A stretch of DNA of 64,000 bases from Callaeas wilsoni (GCA_013398955.1 VWPU01018702.1:1-64000), one strand, 5' to 3'; shown: positions 25,140-40,693, counted from the first letter of the stretch. Numbers and translations are program-made. Notes: generated from the sequence alone by a model not told the origin.

Positions 25140-28100
25140 CAAGTAATGTCCATTTCTATTTTGTTCTTACTCCCAAGATTTTGTCTTGAAATCCAGATCT
25201 GTCTGAAGCAAAATGGGGAACAAAACAATGAAAAGGAGCAGTGTCACGTGATGTCTTTAGAGGAAAGTCTATCTAGAGACGGACGGTGTGAACAACTTTG
25301 GAGCAGATGGGTGAGGGGAAAGTTCTGCTTGCCTTCAGTGAAAAAATGGAGACAAAGCCAAGCAGGCTGGTGAGATGCCCTCACAAAGCCTGGGTGTAAA
25401 CAAGCCTAGAGATACCTGCATAAACAGATTCTGTCTTGCTAAATTCCTTAGCACAGCCCAGAGACTCAACACAACCACCAGAGGGGCTGGTTCCAGATCA
25501 GTCTCTGCTGTACACCACAGTACAGACCAACAGTACAGCCATTATCTCACCAACCACAGAACAACTGTGGCCCCCCAGGTCTCCCCATCCGATTACATCT
25601 AAGCAGAAGGCAGTTGTGAAATCCTGCAGCTCAGCAAACTCTCATTTAACGAGTGATGAAGGACAAGGTGTGCACACCAGCACTCCTCAGGCAAAAGCAC
25701 AATTCAGATCTTGCCTTCAAGACCATTTTCAGCATAGCCCTGAACCTTTCAAGTCCTATCTGAGCTGAGGAATCTTCACTGTTATTCTGAGGATCTCTTT
25801 GGGGCTGTGCTGGTAAATGCTTCATTGGATTGGCAGTGATTCAATGAATTGTTTAATCTTTCTCAATCGATTCACAGAGCAAGGATGGAGAGAGCCAATT
25901 TTTTTTTTAATCTCCTTTTTCTCTAAGCTTCTTTAAGAGTGAGTTCTCTCCTCTCTCCCCTCTTCTAGCACTCAGCTGCACTCACATGCACACACTCACC
26001 CTGGACCTCAACACCAGCTTCCCCCAGTACAGACTGGGTGCTGTATCACTGCTGGTGGATAACATCTCTGAACAAAAATATCTGGGAGACGCTGACCCCT
26101 TCTAGAGCAAACAAGTAATTTGCTTTCATTTTGGGTAAAGTGCAAGCCAATGAGCTGCTATGTTAACTTTAGGAGCTTGAGTTCCTCCATATCTTCCCCA
26201 ACTGCCTACCAAAAAAACCTTGCAAAGCATTTGTGTAATATCAAGGTTGTTTCTCCAGATGGCTAAAGCAGTCCTGCATGTTTCTTTTTAAAAACTCCCA
26301 ACTGTTGCTGTCCATTTCCTAACACCATGCTGCACAACAGCATGTAAACTTCAGCCCTTCTGAAGATAAAAGTTTTGCTCTGTGTTGGGTGCAGTTTACA
26401 CACACTTGCACTGTCCTGATGAAGTTAATATCCACAGCTTGTATGTCTGCAGCTAACTGGGAACATTCTCCTCAGCTAAATCCTTATGCAGGCAAATAAG
26501 AAATTCTGCATTTCTCCATTTCAAAAGCAGAAGGTGAAGCAAGTCCTCAAAGCCTTGCTCAGGAGCCTCATGAAGTGGTCTGACTTCCAGGAGGGGATGA
26601 GTACCTGGCAAGTCTGATGTAATATCAAGGGCTGGGAATCACACAATTCTGCTGGAGCATGGTTTGTATTAGACCTACAGAGAGCTCTTCAGCCTGTCAG
26701 CACAATGGGGAAGCCAAGTTTATACTCTAAGACCGTGTATAAATCTTCCATCTGCCAAAATTCAGTAGTATTGGATCCAGAGTTTGGGTTTAGCTTTATT
26801 CCAGAATACACGCACAAATGTAACATCAGTAGGTAAATAAAACAGCCTGATGGGAAAATACTCATCATAATTTACCCTTCTAGGAGAGCAAAGGAAGAAT
26901 TTTTCTTCACTCTGAGCTATTAGAATTGGCTTAATGGAATTACTAATTAAGCTAGTCTTTTTTCTCTGAGTCATCAGCTACATTGTAATTTCTACCAGAC
27001 AAAAGGGTCCCATGGTTCATCTGGTGAGGCCAGAGAAAGGAAATTGAAAATTATTGTTGTTATTTTACGACAACCTCTATCCTCCATGCTGTTTGACCCC
27101 TTCCTGTGTAGTTTCCCTGATTCCCTCCTGCATTCCTAAATTTGGAAGTTACGGCTTTATAGCATGGGCCCAGTCTTAAAGCTGTTTTCTAGATGGGAAA
27201 GATATATAAGTAAAATAAAACACCCAAAAACTAGGAACTATTTTTACTAGAAGTACCAGATCCATCATTATAGATGTTATTCTGGTTTACTTACACTATA
27301 TATGTCCTCCTAATAGTCTCCCTCGGGTGAACTAGCAATGATTCCTTAAGTCCCCTCCTAGAGACATTGAGGATATTTATGATAAATGAGCTTCCAAGAG
27401 CTCAGATACTTAATTTGCAGCTACTATGGTTAGTGATGATTAAGATCCCTTTGTTTTAACAGTGTTTCTTAAATAAAGTGCAAACACATCCTGTCCAACT
27501 CCATTAAAGAGTGAGACGCATGGGAATGCTGAGGGAATTGCTAAGAAAGATACAGAACCTGGCCAGGCACAGAGTAAATACACATGATCACACATATATA
27601 CACCCATGCATGTGTTTGTGCGTGTGCAAACAATGCACCCTTACACAGATATACGTGTATAGGCAGCTACATGTACTCCTTCTGTCTGGCCTTGACTGCA
27701 AGTTGTCTTAATGTCTGGGGATTTCCACTAAAATACCAGCTTGATTTCCCTCCAGGAAACATGGGAAAATTTAATCAACTTGTCTGGGTACTCAATGAAT
27801 ATAATTCCCTATTCAAAACTGATGAATCAAACAGATAGGCCTAACCAAACAGTACCTGCTGGGAAGTCACATGAGAGCAGGAAGAAGAACAGAATAATTG
27901 GCAAGAAGAAAGCCCAGTTCACAAATAGTCCCTTCCCAGCATAACCCCCCCGAAGGACCAGCTGGGTTTGTTCCTCCTGTGATTGCACCACACAGAAGTT
28001 CACTGAGTTATATGGGGGTTTTAGGGAAGATTATTGCACTGCAGCTTGAAGCAAAAGAAGATTTCACATTCATACATGGGAATCTAGATGCTCTCCCCAT

Positions 28101-31100
28101 CAGGCACTTCTTTTAGCTCCTTTCCCCAACTTCCACTCCTATAGAATCCTATAACAGTGCCTATCAGAAATCCCAGAAGTTTATTCAAAGCTCTGTTTTT
28201 CCTCATTCCTTGGCTCACCACTTCTGTTCTCTGTCTGCAAGCTGCAGATCACATGAAGATTCCCCGGGCTTTTCATAACACAATTTTATATTCTGTATTT
28301 CCTTGACTGTACAATACAGCTGACTTTAGCAGAAATTGCCCCAAAATGTTGCAGACCATGAAATGTAAATTTTCCCTGTGAAGTGACTGTCTATTCAATC
28401 TCCTCACTTCTCACCAGATATCAAGGCAATACGTTTATCCTTCTTGTTTTCTGCTCCTCAAGTGCTCTCCAGATGCAGCTGATCTTTTCTCCTAAGCTTC
28501 AGTCCACCAGGCAAATATCTATATACATTACACACATCCATACATCTATATACAGCTGTAAGAATTAGCAAATAACTAAATAAACAAACAGAAAAACCTG
28601 TTACACACTACAACTGCTTCATGAATTTATAACATATGGTGGCAAAGCACTATAAAAACTGTAAACTATAAAGAGGGTTACACAGCCCCATTCATTTATC
28701 ATGTTACACTGAGTAATTTGTGCACCAGGCAGGAAAGAGAAAACCCACACAGTTGGATTGTGCATATGTATTTCTGAGGCTCACACTAGAGAGCCTTTTA
28801 TAAAACACACACATGATTTGAATTCCAAAGCAAAAGCACTGAGAGGCAGTGCATGGGCTAATATTGTTTTAATGGTGTATGCAGAGCTTAGGAAGAATGG
28901 GCACTAGCTGACCTCCTTTACTGATTAGAATACTTCCAAACACTCCACGTTTCTGCACAGTTCAGAGTCTGTCCATTTAGAAGTTGAGCTCCAGCCTACA
29001 GCTATAAAGCTTCTCCTTGGTGTTGTTACAGAAATGACAAGATGATGTTTAAAGAAGAAACCATTGCTGGGTGCTCCTTCTGCTGATTTCAATCAAGTTT
29101 CACTCATTTTTGCTTCCCTTCACATGTCTGGTGGGGGTTGTGTTGAACCACATTCCCAGATGGGTCCATGTACTCATGGTCCAAGCTGTGTTTTATACTC
29201 AAATCTGCATATTCTGTACAGACAAAACAAGGCCGGTGAAGTTAAGCACTGCATTTCCCTAGAGGGCCTCTGACCACTGCAGTGTCTCACAATAAATCCC
29301 CTAGATCTTCCAGATAGCACAGAGCCCCGTAATTCACATCTACCTGCTCCTGATTTGACATTTCATATTTTTCATTTCCAGCTGGCAAAGAGCTTTTATG
29401 AAACACATAACACATGCCACATGCTCTGTCCTGGAAATGGATTCATTTTTCCAGTGGGGCTAGCAAATGATGTAGGCTGTGTCCCAGTTGTCATGTCCCA
29501 GTGCAAATGGTTAAGATCTTCTTTTTGTCTCAGCAAATGCCCCATGGAAGCTTGAGCTGGGTTTGGTCATTGCTAAGCAGTTTCTCTTTCATCCTTTTCA
29601 GCACCAGCAGACACAGCTTGAAACATGTATACAAGATGCGGCTTTACAGCATCCCTTATTCACTGGTACCTTGGAGACTCCAGTTCATTGAAAGTAATAA
29701 AACCAGATCATCAAAAAGAATTCTTTTGAACAGGCTTTGGGCTGTGCTGTGCTACTTGGTTACGGATATTCATCTTCCTGGAAACTGTGCTGTTTGATAC
29801 AGCACCGGCACTGCACGAAAGCCTCAGCTGCCTCCCTGGTGCATTAACCCCTCGAGTGTTGAAATCACAGTCCTTGAATAGCAAAATAGTTATCACTTAT
29901 AATTGCTTGAGGGGAGAAGCAGATTTTATTCTCCTAGATGCACCAAGGGTGCACACTGGGGTCAAAGGGTTTCCCTATCCTCATCCTGCTCCAGTGATGC
30001 AATGGGCTGTGCACAAAAGGGAAGAGGGAGCATAAAGAAGCAGCCTCTGTTGGTTACAGCTACAGGCAGGCTGTAAGGTGACTCCTGTATCAAAGGGTGC
30101 CATGGCACTTAATCCAAACTGAAAACACAGGCATTCTGATACATGGGGCTTTAACTTTCTGTTAACCTTACATGTCTTGTGATCCTGTGTATCTTACAGA
30201 GCCCTGACGTCAAGGCTTTAACCCAAACCCCTTTGATTTGGCAGGGTGAGCGTTGTCACTGTTGTCGGAGTTGCCAGAGTTCTGGTGCCTTTTGATTGCA
30301 TCCAAACTCTCCCTTCTTTCATCTTTCTCAGCTAGAAAGAAGGTCAACACTGGCACCATGAACATAGATGTACAGCCCCTAAGTTTCCTTTCTCTAAATG
30401 TGGAAAGAGCAAGGATGGTGCAGCAGGGCTAACTCTGTCTGAGTGACTGGCAGACTTAACTGCAGATTATTTGCATCTGTGCTTGCAGTGCCAGGAGGAT
30501 CAAAGTCTGAACTGCTCCTCTGGCCCCTCTAGGGCTGTGTGTGCTTCTGCTCTGAGACCTCTTTGTTGAGCTCCATCTTCACCCTGGGGCAGCAAACCCA
30601 ACTTGTTTGCAAAATTCCTTCAGTAGAACATATGCTGAGTTCCAAGACTGTCGCTTGGACTGCAGCTTGCCAGCTGCTGGGGAGGAGCTGCAGAAGAGCT
30701 CACTCTATCCATTTGGCCTCTTTCTTATTTTCTTTTTCCAGACTCCACCACCATCCCCCATTACTGGTCAACACCAGGGATCTGGGTTAGATGGTTATTT
30801 GATACCCCTTGTGCTCTGTCTCTCAGACTGCACGGGTGAAACTCCAGTGCTGAAGATGAGTGAAGAGAGCTTCACCTTCCTAACTCCCTCCTTATTTCAT
30901 ACCACTTCCCTTGTGAGCCCTCATGTCAGGAAAACATGTGGTCCCTTTCTACTCATGGCTTCCAAATAGATGCAAAAAAAGAGAACGTTTAAATGCCTCC
31001 TTTGAGCCTCCCTCTCATTTCCTTGCCTGAAGCTGAACCATGTCTGCCCTGCTGCACTCTTCGCACCAGAGAGACTGAGGCTTCAGATCCAGATCACACA

Positions 31101-34100
31101 CCAGAGGCTGCACTCAGAGCATCCTTCTTTTCCCAGAAAAGGCTCTGCCAGGGACAATGTTGGAAGGAAAATGGCTGAAGTTTCAGATTAGCTGAGAATA
31201 AATCAATGCAGGATCCCCAGGAGGTCTTTTTTACACAATCACTCTGCACTAGAAGAGCAAGTGGAGAAGCAGGAATTGATCACACCTGATTACTTATTAA
31301 AGTTTGTAAGGAAAGATGTTGGAGGAGAAAAACAGCAGGAGCACCTTTTATGACTAGTCTAGAAGGAGTTGAGGGAAAAGGGTGAGGAAAATAGCTCAAA
31401 ATGGACTCCTACAATGTTCTCTTACATTATGACCCCATATTTTTTCTCTAGATTTCATCACTAGTTCATGTATTCTGGGATGAAGGTGAAACCAACACTT
31501 GTGAGTGATCTGAGGAGAGTTAGGATGCAGGCAATAACACATGCACAACTACTACATGAACGAATATTATAAAGAGGCCTCAACTGAACTGCATGCATGA
31601 GTTTGTTTCTGCACATCTCTGTATAGACACATGCCTGTGAGGGCTCGCAGTTCCTGCTCTCCAGGTACAAGCATGTGTTCGCACATATACATAAATCTGA
31701 CATTGGAAGATAAAGATCTTTTTCCATGTGGCAGTGCATGTCATGCACATGTCTGAACAGAGCCCCCCCAAAATACTGGGTTTTATGCAGAGAGCCTAAA
31801 GCAAGTGAGTCCTCTGCAGAACAGCTCCTAAGCTACTGCAGTGTTAGTTAAGAAAGCAACATCTCTTCATAAAACTTAAAATAAGCCCTACATCAAAAAC
31901 AGTACAAAACAACTCTAAACCCTCAGGCTACTGCAGGATTATAGTGTTGTGAAATGCATTATCCAGCCTTTAAAGTCATCTTTGACTATCTGCCTGGGGT
32001 TATCCAGACAGCCCAGACTCTCAGCTACCTAATAGCAAAAAAAAGTTGAGCTTGCAGATGTTCCCAGGAAAGCAGTACATCGAGGTCCAAGCTCCTCCTG
32101 CAGGGAGAGACCAATGGGATTATATTTGAATTTTTTGTTTTCTATAATAATGGCTCAGCAGAGAATTAGCTCCAACACAACCTGCTGTTGGAGGGAGATC
32201 TACTGTGTTTGGTGGCAGGATGAGAAAAAACAAAGAGTTACTGGACTCCTTCGAATGAGTCATTGCATCAGAGGCCTGGAAGCAGATAGGCTATTCCTTA
32301 GCAATAAAGAATCAAGACACAGTAATTTCCAATAGAAGGATTTGCAGGTAGAGTTTTCTATTTTATCCACAGCAGGCACACCAACTTCAGCTTCCAGCTG
32401 CTGTTCCTGGTTAGCCAGTCAAGCTTCTAATTGGATCTCCTGTTGGACATTATCTGTGGGACACACCAGGGTGGGAGCAGGGGACCAGGCTGCTGCCCTG
32501 CCAACACAGGCAAGCCCTGGCAGCACCCTGCAGTGAGATCCAGGCACACAGGGACTACGTGCAAAAATTCAGCCAATGCACCACAGAGTCCCCGGTCCAC
32601 AAGGAGCTGCTTATCCCTCCATCCCAGGGCAGCAACAGACCCAGCCAGCTTTGCATGACCTTCCCATAAGGGCCAGTCCCTGCTGGTTTTACACATGGGC
32701 ACTCTGGACTGTCCATCCTCAGCCCAACCTCTTTTATGTTTCTAAACAAGCCCAGGAGAGGGCTGGGATCTCCAGGGAAGATGAAGTGGTGTGAATTAGC
32801 TTGTCAGAGGCTTAATCAAAGGATAAGCGAAACCAATGCTATCAGCACAGCTAAAGCCAGCTTCACTTCAAGAGGCAGCTGGACACTTCAAGTGCAGGAA
32901 GATAAGTGTCCTGGGAAGCTCTGCAACAGTTCTTTGCTTGACATTAGGAATTCTCGGACAGGAAGTCCATGTGTCGTGCACCTCAAACTCACAGAATGAA
33001 GGTGTTGAGCTGTCCCCAGCATCCAGACAGGATCTTCCAGGCAGCAAGAGGAAGTATGAGATGAAGAAAGGATGTTTTTCTGTGGACAACAATGATAAGT
33101 GTAGAGCATTTTATTGTTCACTCCAATGACTGAGATGGCACTTTTTTTCCCAGTTGATTGTAAAACACATTTGCCCACTCCTTTCCTTGCTTACCAGCTG
33201 CTGCAATGGTGCATTTTGAAATTCTTACTGGGGAAAATTGGCACTACTTCTATTTTCTACATAAGAACAGTAAACACTAAAAGGAGCTCAAAATCAAATT
33301 TCCATTAAAGAAAAGGCCACCTCAGGCTCAGACAGGTGGCTCCACTCCTGTGTAACAGGCCAGAATGCCTCACCCAGTCAGTCCTGACAGGACTTTCCCA
33401 GCAATCTCTCCTTGGCCTGGCATCACTACTAACCTGAAGACAGATTTCTGTAGAGTGGGAACTAAGAAGTGCAACTGCTTCTTAAGAAGTGATGAAGTCC
33501 CAGGCCATGTACAACATGTCACAGCTGTTCCTTACAGGGTACAGCTGTGAAAGTGCTTGCACTCAATTTATCCTTCTGTTGCTGGAGATTTACAGGAAAA
33601 AAAAGCACAGTCTGTGCTTTCCAAGTAGCAATGGGGGTTGTCCTGTGAGCTGTGTGTTCCTAGAGCTGCAGACACTTGTGTCCCCGTGCCTGTGCCTGTG
33701 TGTGCAGCTGGCCACTACGGAGTCCCTGTGTTGTGACCCTGGGTTCAGACTAACCAATGAGCCTGCTAATCAGTTCATGTTAACATAAGCAGAGGCAGTG
33801 GCAGTCAGAAAAGACATCAGAAATCAAACCTGAGGAAAGGAATTAGGGGAAAAGAAGTCATTCATTTCCTCTTTGCAATGGCAAATGCTTTCTACTCACT
33901 CTTTTAAAATGACATTTTACCTGCTATTAGTTTACCGTATCTCTGGCACTGCCTTCTCTCCCCACAGCCAATTCCCTCAAGAACAAAATTAAATTTAAGC
34001 TACTAAAGTTGGACCTTTCTGAAGTAAAAAGAATCTTTAAAAATGGATTTTTTTAAAGGTCATTTTGAACTTTATCTGAGCACACACGGAGACGCAGGCC

Positions 34101-37100
34101 ATTCAGCTAAATAATGCCACCTGACCACCTCCTGTCACCATTACTAGAATAAGAACATCATTTATGTGATGGAGAGAATGGAAAGCTTTCTGCTCATTCT
34201 TTTCATTCCTCTTCTAATTTTTTGGAGATTTTAATGCTGTTCAGTTTTACAGCTGCTTCTTCACTTCCCACTTTCTTTAATAACCCATAGGAAAGTCATA
34301 AACTTATGCTGAAGTAAGACATCCTGATTTTGACCCAAAACAAGACCGACTGTACTTCCTGCTCTCATGGGATCAAGCTGCCTTCTCTAGGGCTCCATCT
34401 GCTCCTCACCCTTAGCATGTCCTGCCACACTGGCAGTCCCTTGACAGGATGGTGTCAGAGTAGTCCATCCTTCTCCTTGGTATCTTTCCCTCTCCCAGAA
34501 ATCCAGCTTTACAAATTAAATAAATATAGCCCATTACTATGTTTCTAAGCACACGCTTAACTTCAAGCACAAGAATAATCATGAGCTTCTTTTGTGAGTT
34601 TATGCTTCACTGTGAATTGGTACAATCTGTGGCACCAAAGCCCTGCTCCAGAGGGAGCTCAGGGATGTACAGTATTTATCCCAGTACTGTCCCAATCTGC
34701 CAGAGAAACCTTCACCACTGACCTGAGGATCCAGAAATAATTAACTTAACATTATCTTCAACATTATCTTGACAGCAAAGGCTGGCATGGGGAGATGGCT
34801 TTGCACTGCCAGGCTCCAGTCTGAACAAACACAGACTCTTTAAAGCATGGATTTCATTTCCAGACGTGTCAGATCCACCTCCCTACTGTCAGCTGAAGGT
34901 AAGGGGGGTTGCACACAGCTTGCTGTGTGATGAGCCCTGCGGCAGTGCTCTGAAAACACTGCATGTTATTTACTGTACCCAGTTCTCTCCAATCATGACT
35001 CAAATGAGGCCATATTTATTGAAGAGACACTTAAAAATGTCCCATGGCATGCTTTGTGTGAATGGGGACTTCCCTTAAATGGAATTTCAGCACTCCACCT
35101 CTTCCTGCAGCGGCATCTGTGTCCCACTTCACAGCTGCCCGGTCTCTTTGAACAGGCTTCCCTTTAACAACGTTCAAATATTTAATTTGCCAAATGCTGT
35201 GGGAATCCCAAAGGTTTGGAAGAACTATCTATTATAAATGACAAAACATGACATTATTATAGGTAGCCTGCCTACTCGATGTCATCTGTGTTCTATGCTG
35301 CTCCTTTAATGAGGCTGTCTTTCAAATCCTGCACAGAATACAAAAAGACCCTGATGCCAGCACTTCCCAGGTACTCTAAAAATTAAAACAGCTAAATCCT
35401 TACAATATAAAAAAGCCTGCTTTCTAAACCTTAAAACCCTCATGTTCAGAGGAATTGCTTTTAATATTCTGTTATTTAGTTGTACAGGCATTCAGGAGGA
35501 GGTTGCTCCCAGCCACCCAGTGCAATTCAGTAAGTGTTCCCCTGAAACCTAACCACACAGTGCCCTCTGCTGCAGTTTTCTCTGACATACTAAAAGAAGA
35601 AAAAAGAATTAAACAAGAAAAAAAAAACCCCAGCCACACTTTGCAGCCTATCATCTGGCTCAAATTGAGATAAGCAGATGGTTTGTTAGTACTTATCAAT
35701 GACTCAGTAACATCCAAAGTACTACATAAAGCACTTTAGCCAGAGAAAAGTCAAAATAACAAAATGAATTCCATATGAGGGACAGTGAAAGCAATTGAAA
35801 AATCACTCAGGGAATGCAGCAGTGCTAGCAGCTCCCTGCCTTAGCCTTACTCTCCAAGCAGAAGTCCAAACCCAGTGATCTAAGCTAAATAACTAGTTCC
35901 TGTAGTCTCATTGCTTTGTTCCTTCCACCACCGTCACCCCCATCCACCACATCCTCCAAACACTTACAAGAGCTGTGTGCACAAGCCAAGGACATGCAAG
36001 ATGCAAGACCAAAGCCCACGCTGCCTTCACAGTCCTGAAGGCTTACCCACACCAGATGGAGCTGGCTGCCAGCAGCACCCTCTCAGGAGAGAAGGATGGG
36101 CTGGGAATAAGTAATTTCTGTCATCTTACTCTTGATTTTGACAGCAGCGCTAGCAGTTGACATTCCAGGGGACGGGGATCTTTGTGGAATACCACAGAGA
36201 AGGAGGACAAACACAAGACAGCCTTGGGAAACTCAAGGCCAACAAGGCACTTCAGCAATTCTTACTTTGAGCTACTATCACTTCAGGCTCAGTTAATTAA
36301 AATCAATAACTGCATTTGTCTTGGTTTGGAGTTTAGGCCTTCACTGAACAGTACTAAGGCTTTTGTTGACAGATTCACCAATTATAAAGTCAATAATTTT
36401 AAATTAGCTAGACGTACTGTGAATATTGTCTTGGCAATGTAAGGCACCTCTGAACACAGGGATTCGGGGAATGCACAGGCATTAGGATTTTAAAGCAGCA
36501 TCTTGCTGGTGCTGCAGATGAAGAACAAAAACATTTCAGATACTTCATAAGACTATGTTCAGACCCTGTCACAGACCCAAACACCAGCATTTGGGAACAT
36601 TTCATTCTGATTTCTGGGTTAACCTGGTAGAAGAACAGGGTCCACCTGGAAAATGTATCAAGAGTCAACAAAATGACAATCTCTAAAGACCCGAGGGTTG
36701 AGTCCTGCCACCAAAGCCTACAAAAATCGTCTCTAAAACTGTACTATTAAGAAATGTTGAGTTTGTAGCACAGTTGGCCTGATACCCAAGATTGTCAGAC
36801 CCGTGTTTCCAAAGTATCATTTGCATGAGGAGCTTAAAAACATGGTAAAGTTTCTCTCCCCATCGCTTTCTTTAGCAAAACATAAAAATTGAGAGACTTT
36901 TAAAATCACGAGGTTTGACAGTGTCTGGGTTTGTGCCTGAGATGTGCTGTTGTTTAGCAAGGTCAAAAAACCTGTTTGAGAACAGGTACATGTTTATTTG
37001 AACCTTCCCTGAAATTTGAGCTTCATCTGCTTCTAAACGTTTAGAAAACACCAGTCTCCTAAGCCTTCCTCTTTCCACAATACCTTCTCCTGTGCTTCCT

Positions 37101-40100
37101 GCATCTTCCTGGGTCCCAGCCAGGCCTGGAAGCACCAAATAACCACAAGGAAGACTGTTCCTTGAGATCATCACCCAGGAGCAGAAAAATATTGTGAGCT
37201 TCTTGGGCAGGCCTGTTTTTACTGAAGGAACCACATCACTGACCAGATGTGAAACCTTGAATGGAGCCAGAAATTCAGCCAACAGCTTATCTAAGCTTAT
37301 CATAGCTCCACTATGAAAATCAACTAATTCCACTGAAGCGGCAAAAATCCTTAAAGGATGGCTTCTTTTGACACATTGAGTCAGTAATATTATTCTGATC
37401 AGTAGAGAGCAGAGCATGTGTGAACCAAAATGCACAAAGGGCGGAGTTCTCAACTCCAAAAATTCAAAGCTGTCCAGCCTGCTTGTCCACAAAATGGAAG
37501 ACAAAACTGAGGGGGAGACTACAAACTGGGTGGGAATCTAGATACACAGAAAGATCTCTCTGACACAGCTACCCCAAGGGTGAAAAGCTGGGAGAATCTC
37601 TGTTCAGCACAGTATTTAATTACCGATAGGAAAAAGCACGTAAATAGACTTTAAGAGGCACACTTGATAATAAATCTATTACAAAAGGCAATGTAGAAAT
37701 CTGTGCTTTTGAATTTATTATCTGACCTTCCTGCTGAGCATTCCCATGCAGCTGCAGGATAAAATAAATTGCACTAGCTAAAGAAACTGGAGGAAGCATT
37801 TGAATATTCCCTGTTCTGAAATATTAACCTGTGATACTATTGACCATCTCTCTCTCAAGCGGAGAATGGCATAGTGGACAGATGAAGACAGTAGGAACTT
37901 CACTGGAAGAGAGGATTGCAAAAGGGAGCAGACCCCAGCCAAGACCCCTGCATTGAAAGTGCAAGAGTTGTTTTGCTAAAACTGATTAGAATTTAAAACA
38001 CCCAAACCACAAAACAACCTTAATTAAAATACTCTTCTGGGAAATGTGTAGCATATGACTACTTAAAGGAACTGGTTTTGCTTAGAAATACAGCCAACTT
38101 CCCATATTTCTGAAAGATTAAGGACTTTTTTATCCTTTATGCCTGCATTTCTTTTCTTTTCCTTTTTCTTTTAAAAGGCCTTCATAAGAATCGCAGAAAG
38201 GAAAGCTGACTTCAGTGCACGGCAGATGGACTCCACGCCGTTCATTAAAGCAGATAAATAAAGAGCTTATCCTGTAAAGCAGCTGAGCACCAGCACTTTT
38301 TCTGTCAGCTCTAGAAAACCTTCTGGCTTGCAGCACTTAACACAACCGAACTGTGGAGGCCATTATTCCACAGGTTTAGATCCAGCCTGAGTCTCTCTCA
38401 CTTCATTAATGCTTCAGCTGGGCAAAGGGAGACCCTGGTCTGCACAAATTCTTGGAGCCTCCTCACTGCTTTCCCTCACACTACAACCACCTGAGGAAGA
38501 AGGCCTGGCACTCTCTATAGTACCATTTATTGTAAAATAACATGTCGTTGATGATGGAACATCAGCAGCAAACCCTGTGCCCTATTCCTATAGGAGGACA
38601 CATTCTCTGAGCCTAAGTGTTGGCAATCTAATCACGGCACGTTCAGAAAATCTCATGCTCACCTCAGGACCTCATAATAATGATACTATATAAAAACTAA
38701 AACACTGTTCAAGGGATATTAACCATACATTTTAGACTGAAAGTATGACAGGTAAGATTAGATGAGACACATTCAGCAGACCACCAGAGCCAAATTTTGA
38801 AACAGAGGACTACCAACGTCACGTTTGCAGGAAAGCAGATACACAATCATGTCTCACTAACAGGCACAAACTAGCAGATGGTTTGCAAAACCAGGAAAGT
38901 GAACTTGAAGCACCCGCTATGTCTTTTACAACTTCACAAGCATGAGTTCTGCATGGAAAAATTACATGTGTACAGAATTAGCAGATGCAGGTCCTAACTC
39001 TACCACTTTGATTATTTCCTTTTAACTGCCTTGTTTCTGATACCTTTTAAAAAGGAACACAACAGCTTCTCACTATTTATTTAAGATCTTGAAGAAAAAT
39101 TATTCCTGGTGGGTCTTGAGCTCCCCCCATTGACTTCTCAGTAGCTGCTAACGTCTAGGCCTCATTCCAACACTCCGCCGCTGTCCAGACAAGCTTTTCT
39201 GGGTGGGATGTTGAATTTTTACAACAATGAAGATGTGATTGCCCTCTGCTGTGTATATGCTCACTGTATTTTAGTTGTACTACTGCTAACAGAAATTATT
39301 GCTCTGCCTGGCCCTTCCTGGAGAGTGCTGCTACTCAGTTGAAGAGCTTATTTTCCTCTTTCTTTAGATTTCTCCCTAAGCTCTTCCCCCTTGCTCCCTG
39401 GCCAAAGTCTTGTGTGATCTGAGACACTTTCCTTATCTCAGTCTGGAGCCCAGGGTTATTACACGCTGTGGATTTTGTTCACCATCACCACTCCAACGAG
39501 CTGACTTACTGTACTTAATGGTGCCAGAATTTCTGAATATGCCGGAAGACTTTTGATATCATTTGCCATGAACACTAATCCATCAAGTCTGAGCTGCAGG
39601 CCATCCACATGTCACCCAAAAGGCTGGCAAACAACTCAGGTTGTCAACAGCCTCCAGCATGGCTCAGGCTCCACTGACTCTCCATTGTTGGTGTTGACAA
39701 AGGGCGTAGCCATGCTCGTGGCTAAAGACTTTGGCTGTCTCCTGGCTCATGACCAATCTCTACAGTAATCCAATAAGAGACACTTGTTATTTTTGTCTGA
39801 ATAAATAACCAACATCTCTTTTCTTCCTTCTACCCATGAAATACTTACAGCCTTGGGGAGATCTGGAGCTCCTTCTCCAGAACAGGAAGCGCAATTCTAA
39901 AATGCAGCACCCTTATTCCTCTCCTCAAGCAGATAGGCTAAGTTCCCAGAAGACCAGGGAAGGCACTGGAATGTGAGAAAGACTGAGGCCACAGTTTAGG
40001 CCTTTCATCACCTTCTTGGTCTTTAAGGTATATTCTCTACTCTTTCTTATCTGTGTTATGCATTCTGGATATATAAAAGAGGAAGGGAGCAACCTTAGAG

Positions 40101-40630
40101 GATAACACTTCATAGACAGATCCTCAATGGAATATAAAGATGGAGATAGGTCATACTCTTTCTTTTCCTGTTCTGTGACATGAGGTTTTGCTAGGGAGCA
40201 AAGGGATATGGCTGGAGAGAGCTCTCTGGTTATTCTTCACTGTTAAATTGACTGCCTTCAGCAGCATCAAGGCTTATGGCTATCTGACTGCACATGAGGA
40301 ATGGGAGCAAGCCGAGGTGACAAATTAATTTGGTTTTAGATGAAAGAATGGCTAAAGATTTTCACAGTTACGTTTAACACACTTCCTTGTTTTTTTCTAC
40401 AAGCCACTTGCTCTTTCCTCCAAATACCTTCTTGCAAACAACTTCATTTGGAAACGCTTCCAGCATCTGCTGTCTGCATGGACTTGTCTTTTGGAGCATT
40501 TCCTTTATGGCAGAGATTGTCTTACTTCATGTTTTTCAGAACGGTGTGTAGCTTTACTCTTTCAAATATGAGATCAGACCTTTAAAATGCCAAGAGCCCT
40601 CTAGTCCTGTGCAAGAGCTGAGAAAATTAT
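25140..40630. other. Long non-coding stretch, no gene recognised
   Basis: About 15.5 kb of mixed, mostly AT-rich DNA. The longest open frame in the window (36872-37504, - strand, 210 codons) lies here but has no domain that I recognise. Weak AC/AT-rich microsatellite-like patches occur near 27580-27660 and 28505-28555. No tRNA, rRNA or full transposon seen. Confidence 0.4.
40399..40473 (+). repeat. Imperfect direct repeat, copy 1
   Basis: Starts acaagccacttgctctttcc and ends catctgctgt. It matches the segment at 41028-41100 over its whole length, including acaagccacttgc, cttcttgcaaa and acttcattt, with scattered changes. Confidence 0.75.
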
Positions 40631-40633
40631 GCA

Positions 40634-40693
40634 TATTCTATTCTATTCTATTCTATTCTATTCTATTCTATTCTATTCTATTCTATTCTATTC
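40634..40693 (+). repeat. (TATTC)12 microsatellite
   Basis: Twelve perfect tandem copies of a 5-base unit, 60 bases. ATTCT-type arrays in birds often grow from CR1 3' ends, but no CR1 body is evident next to this one. Confidence 0.97.
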
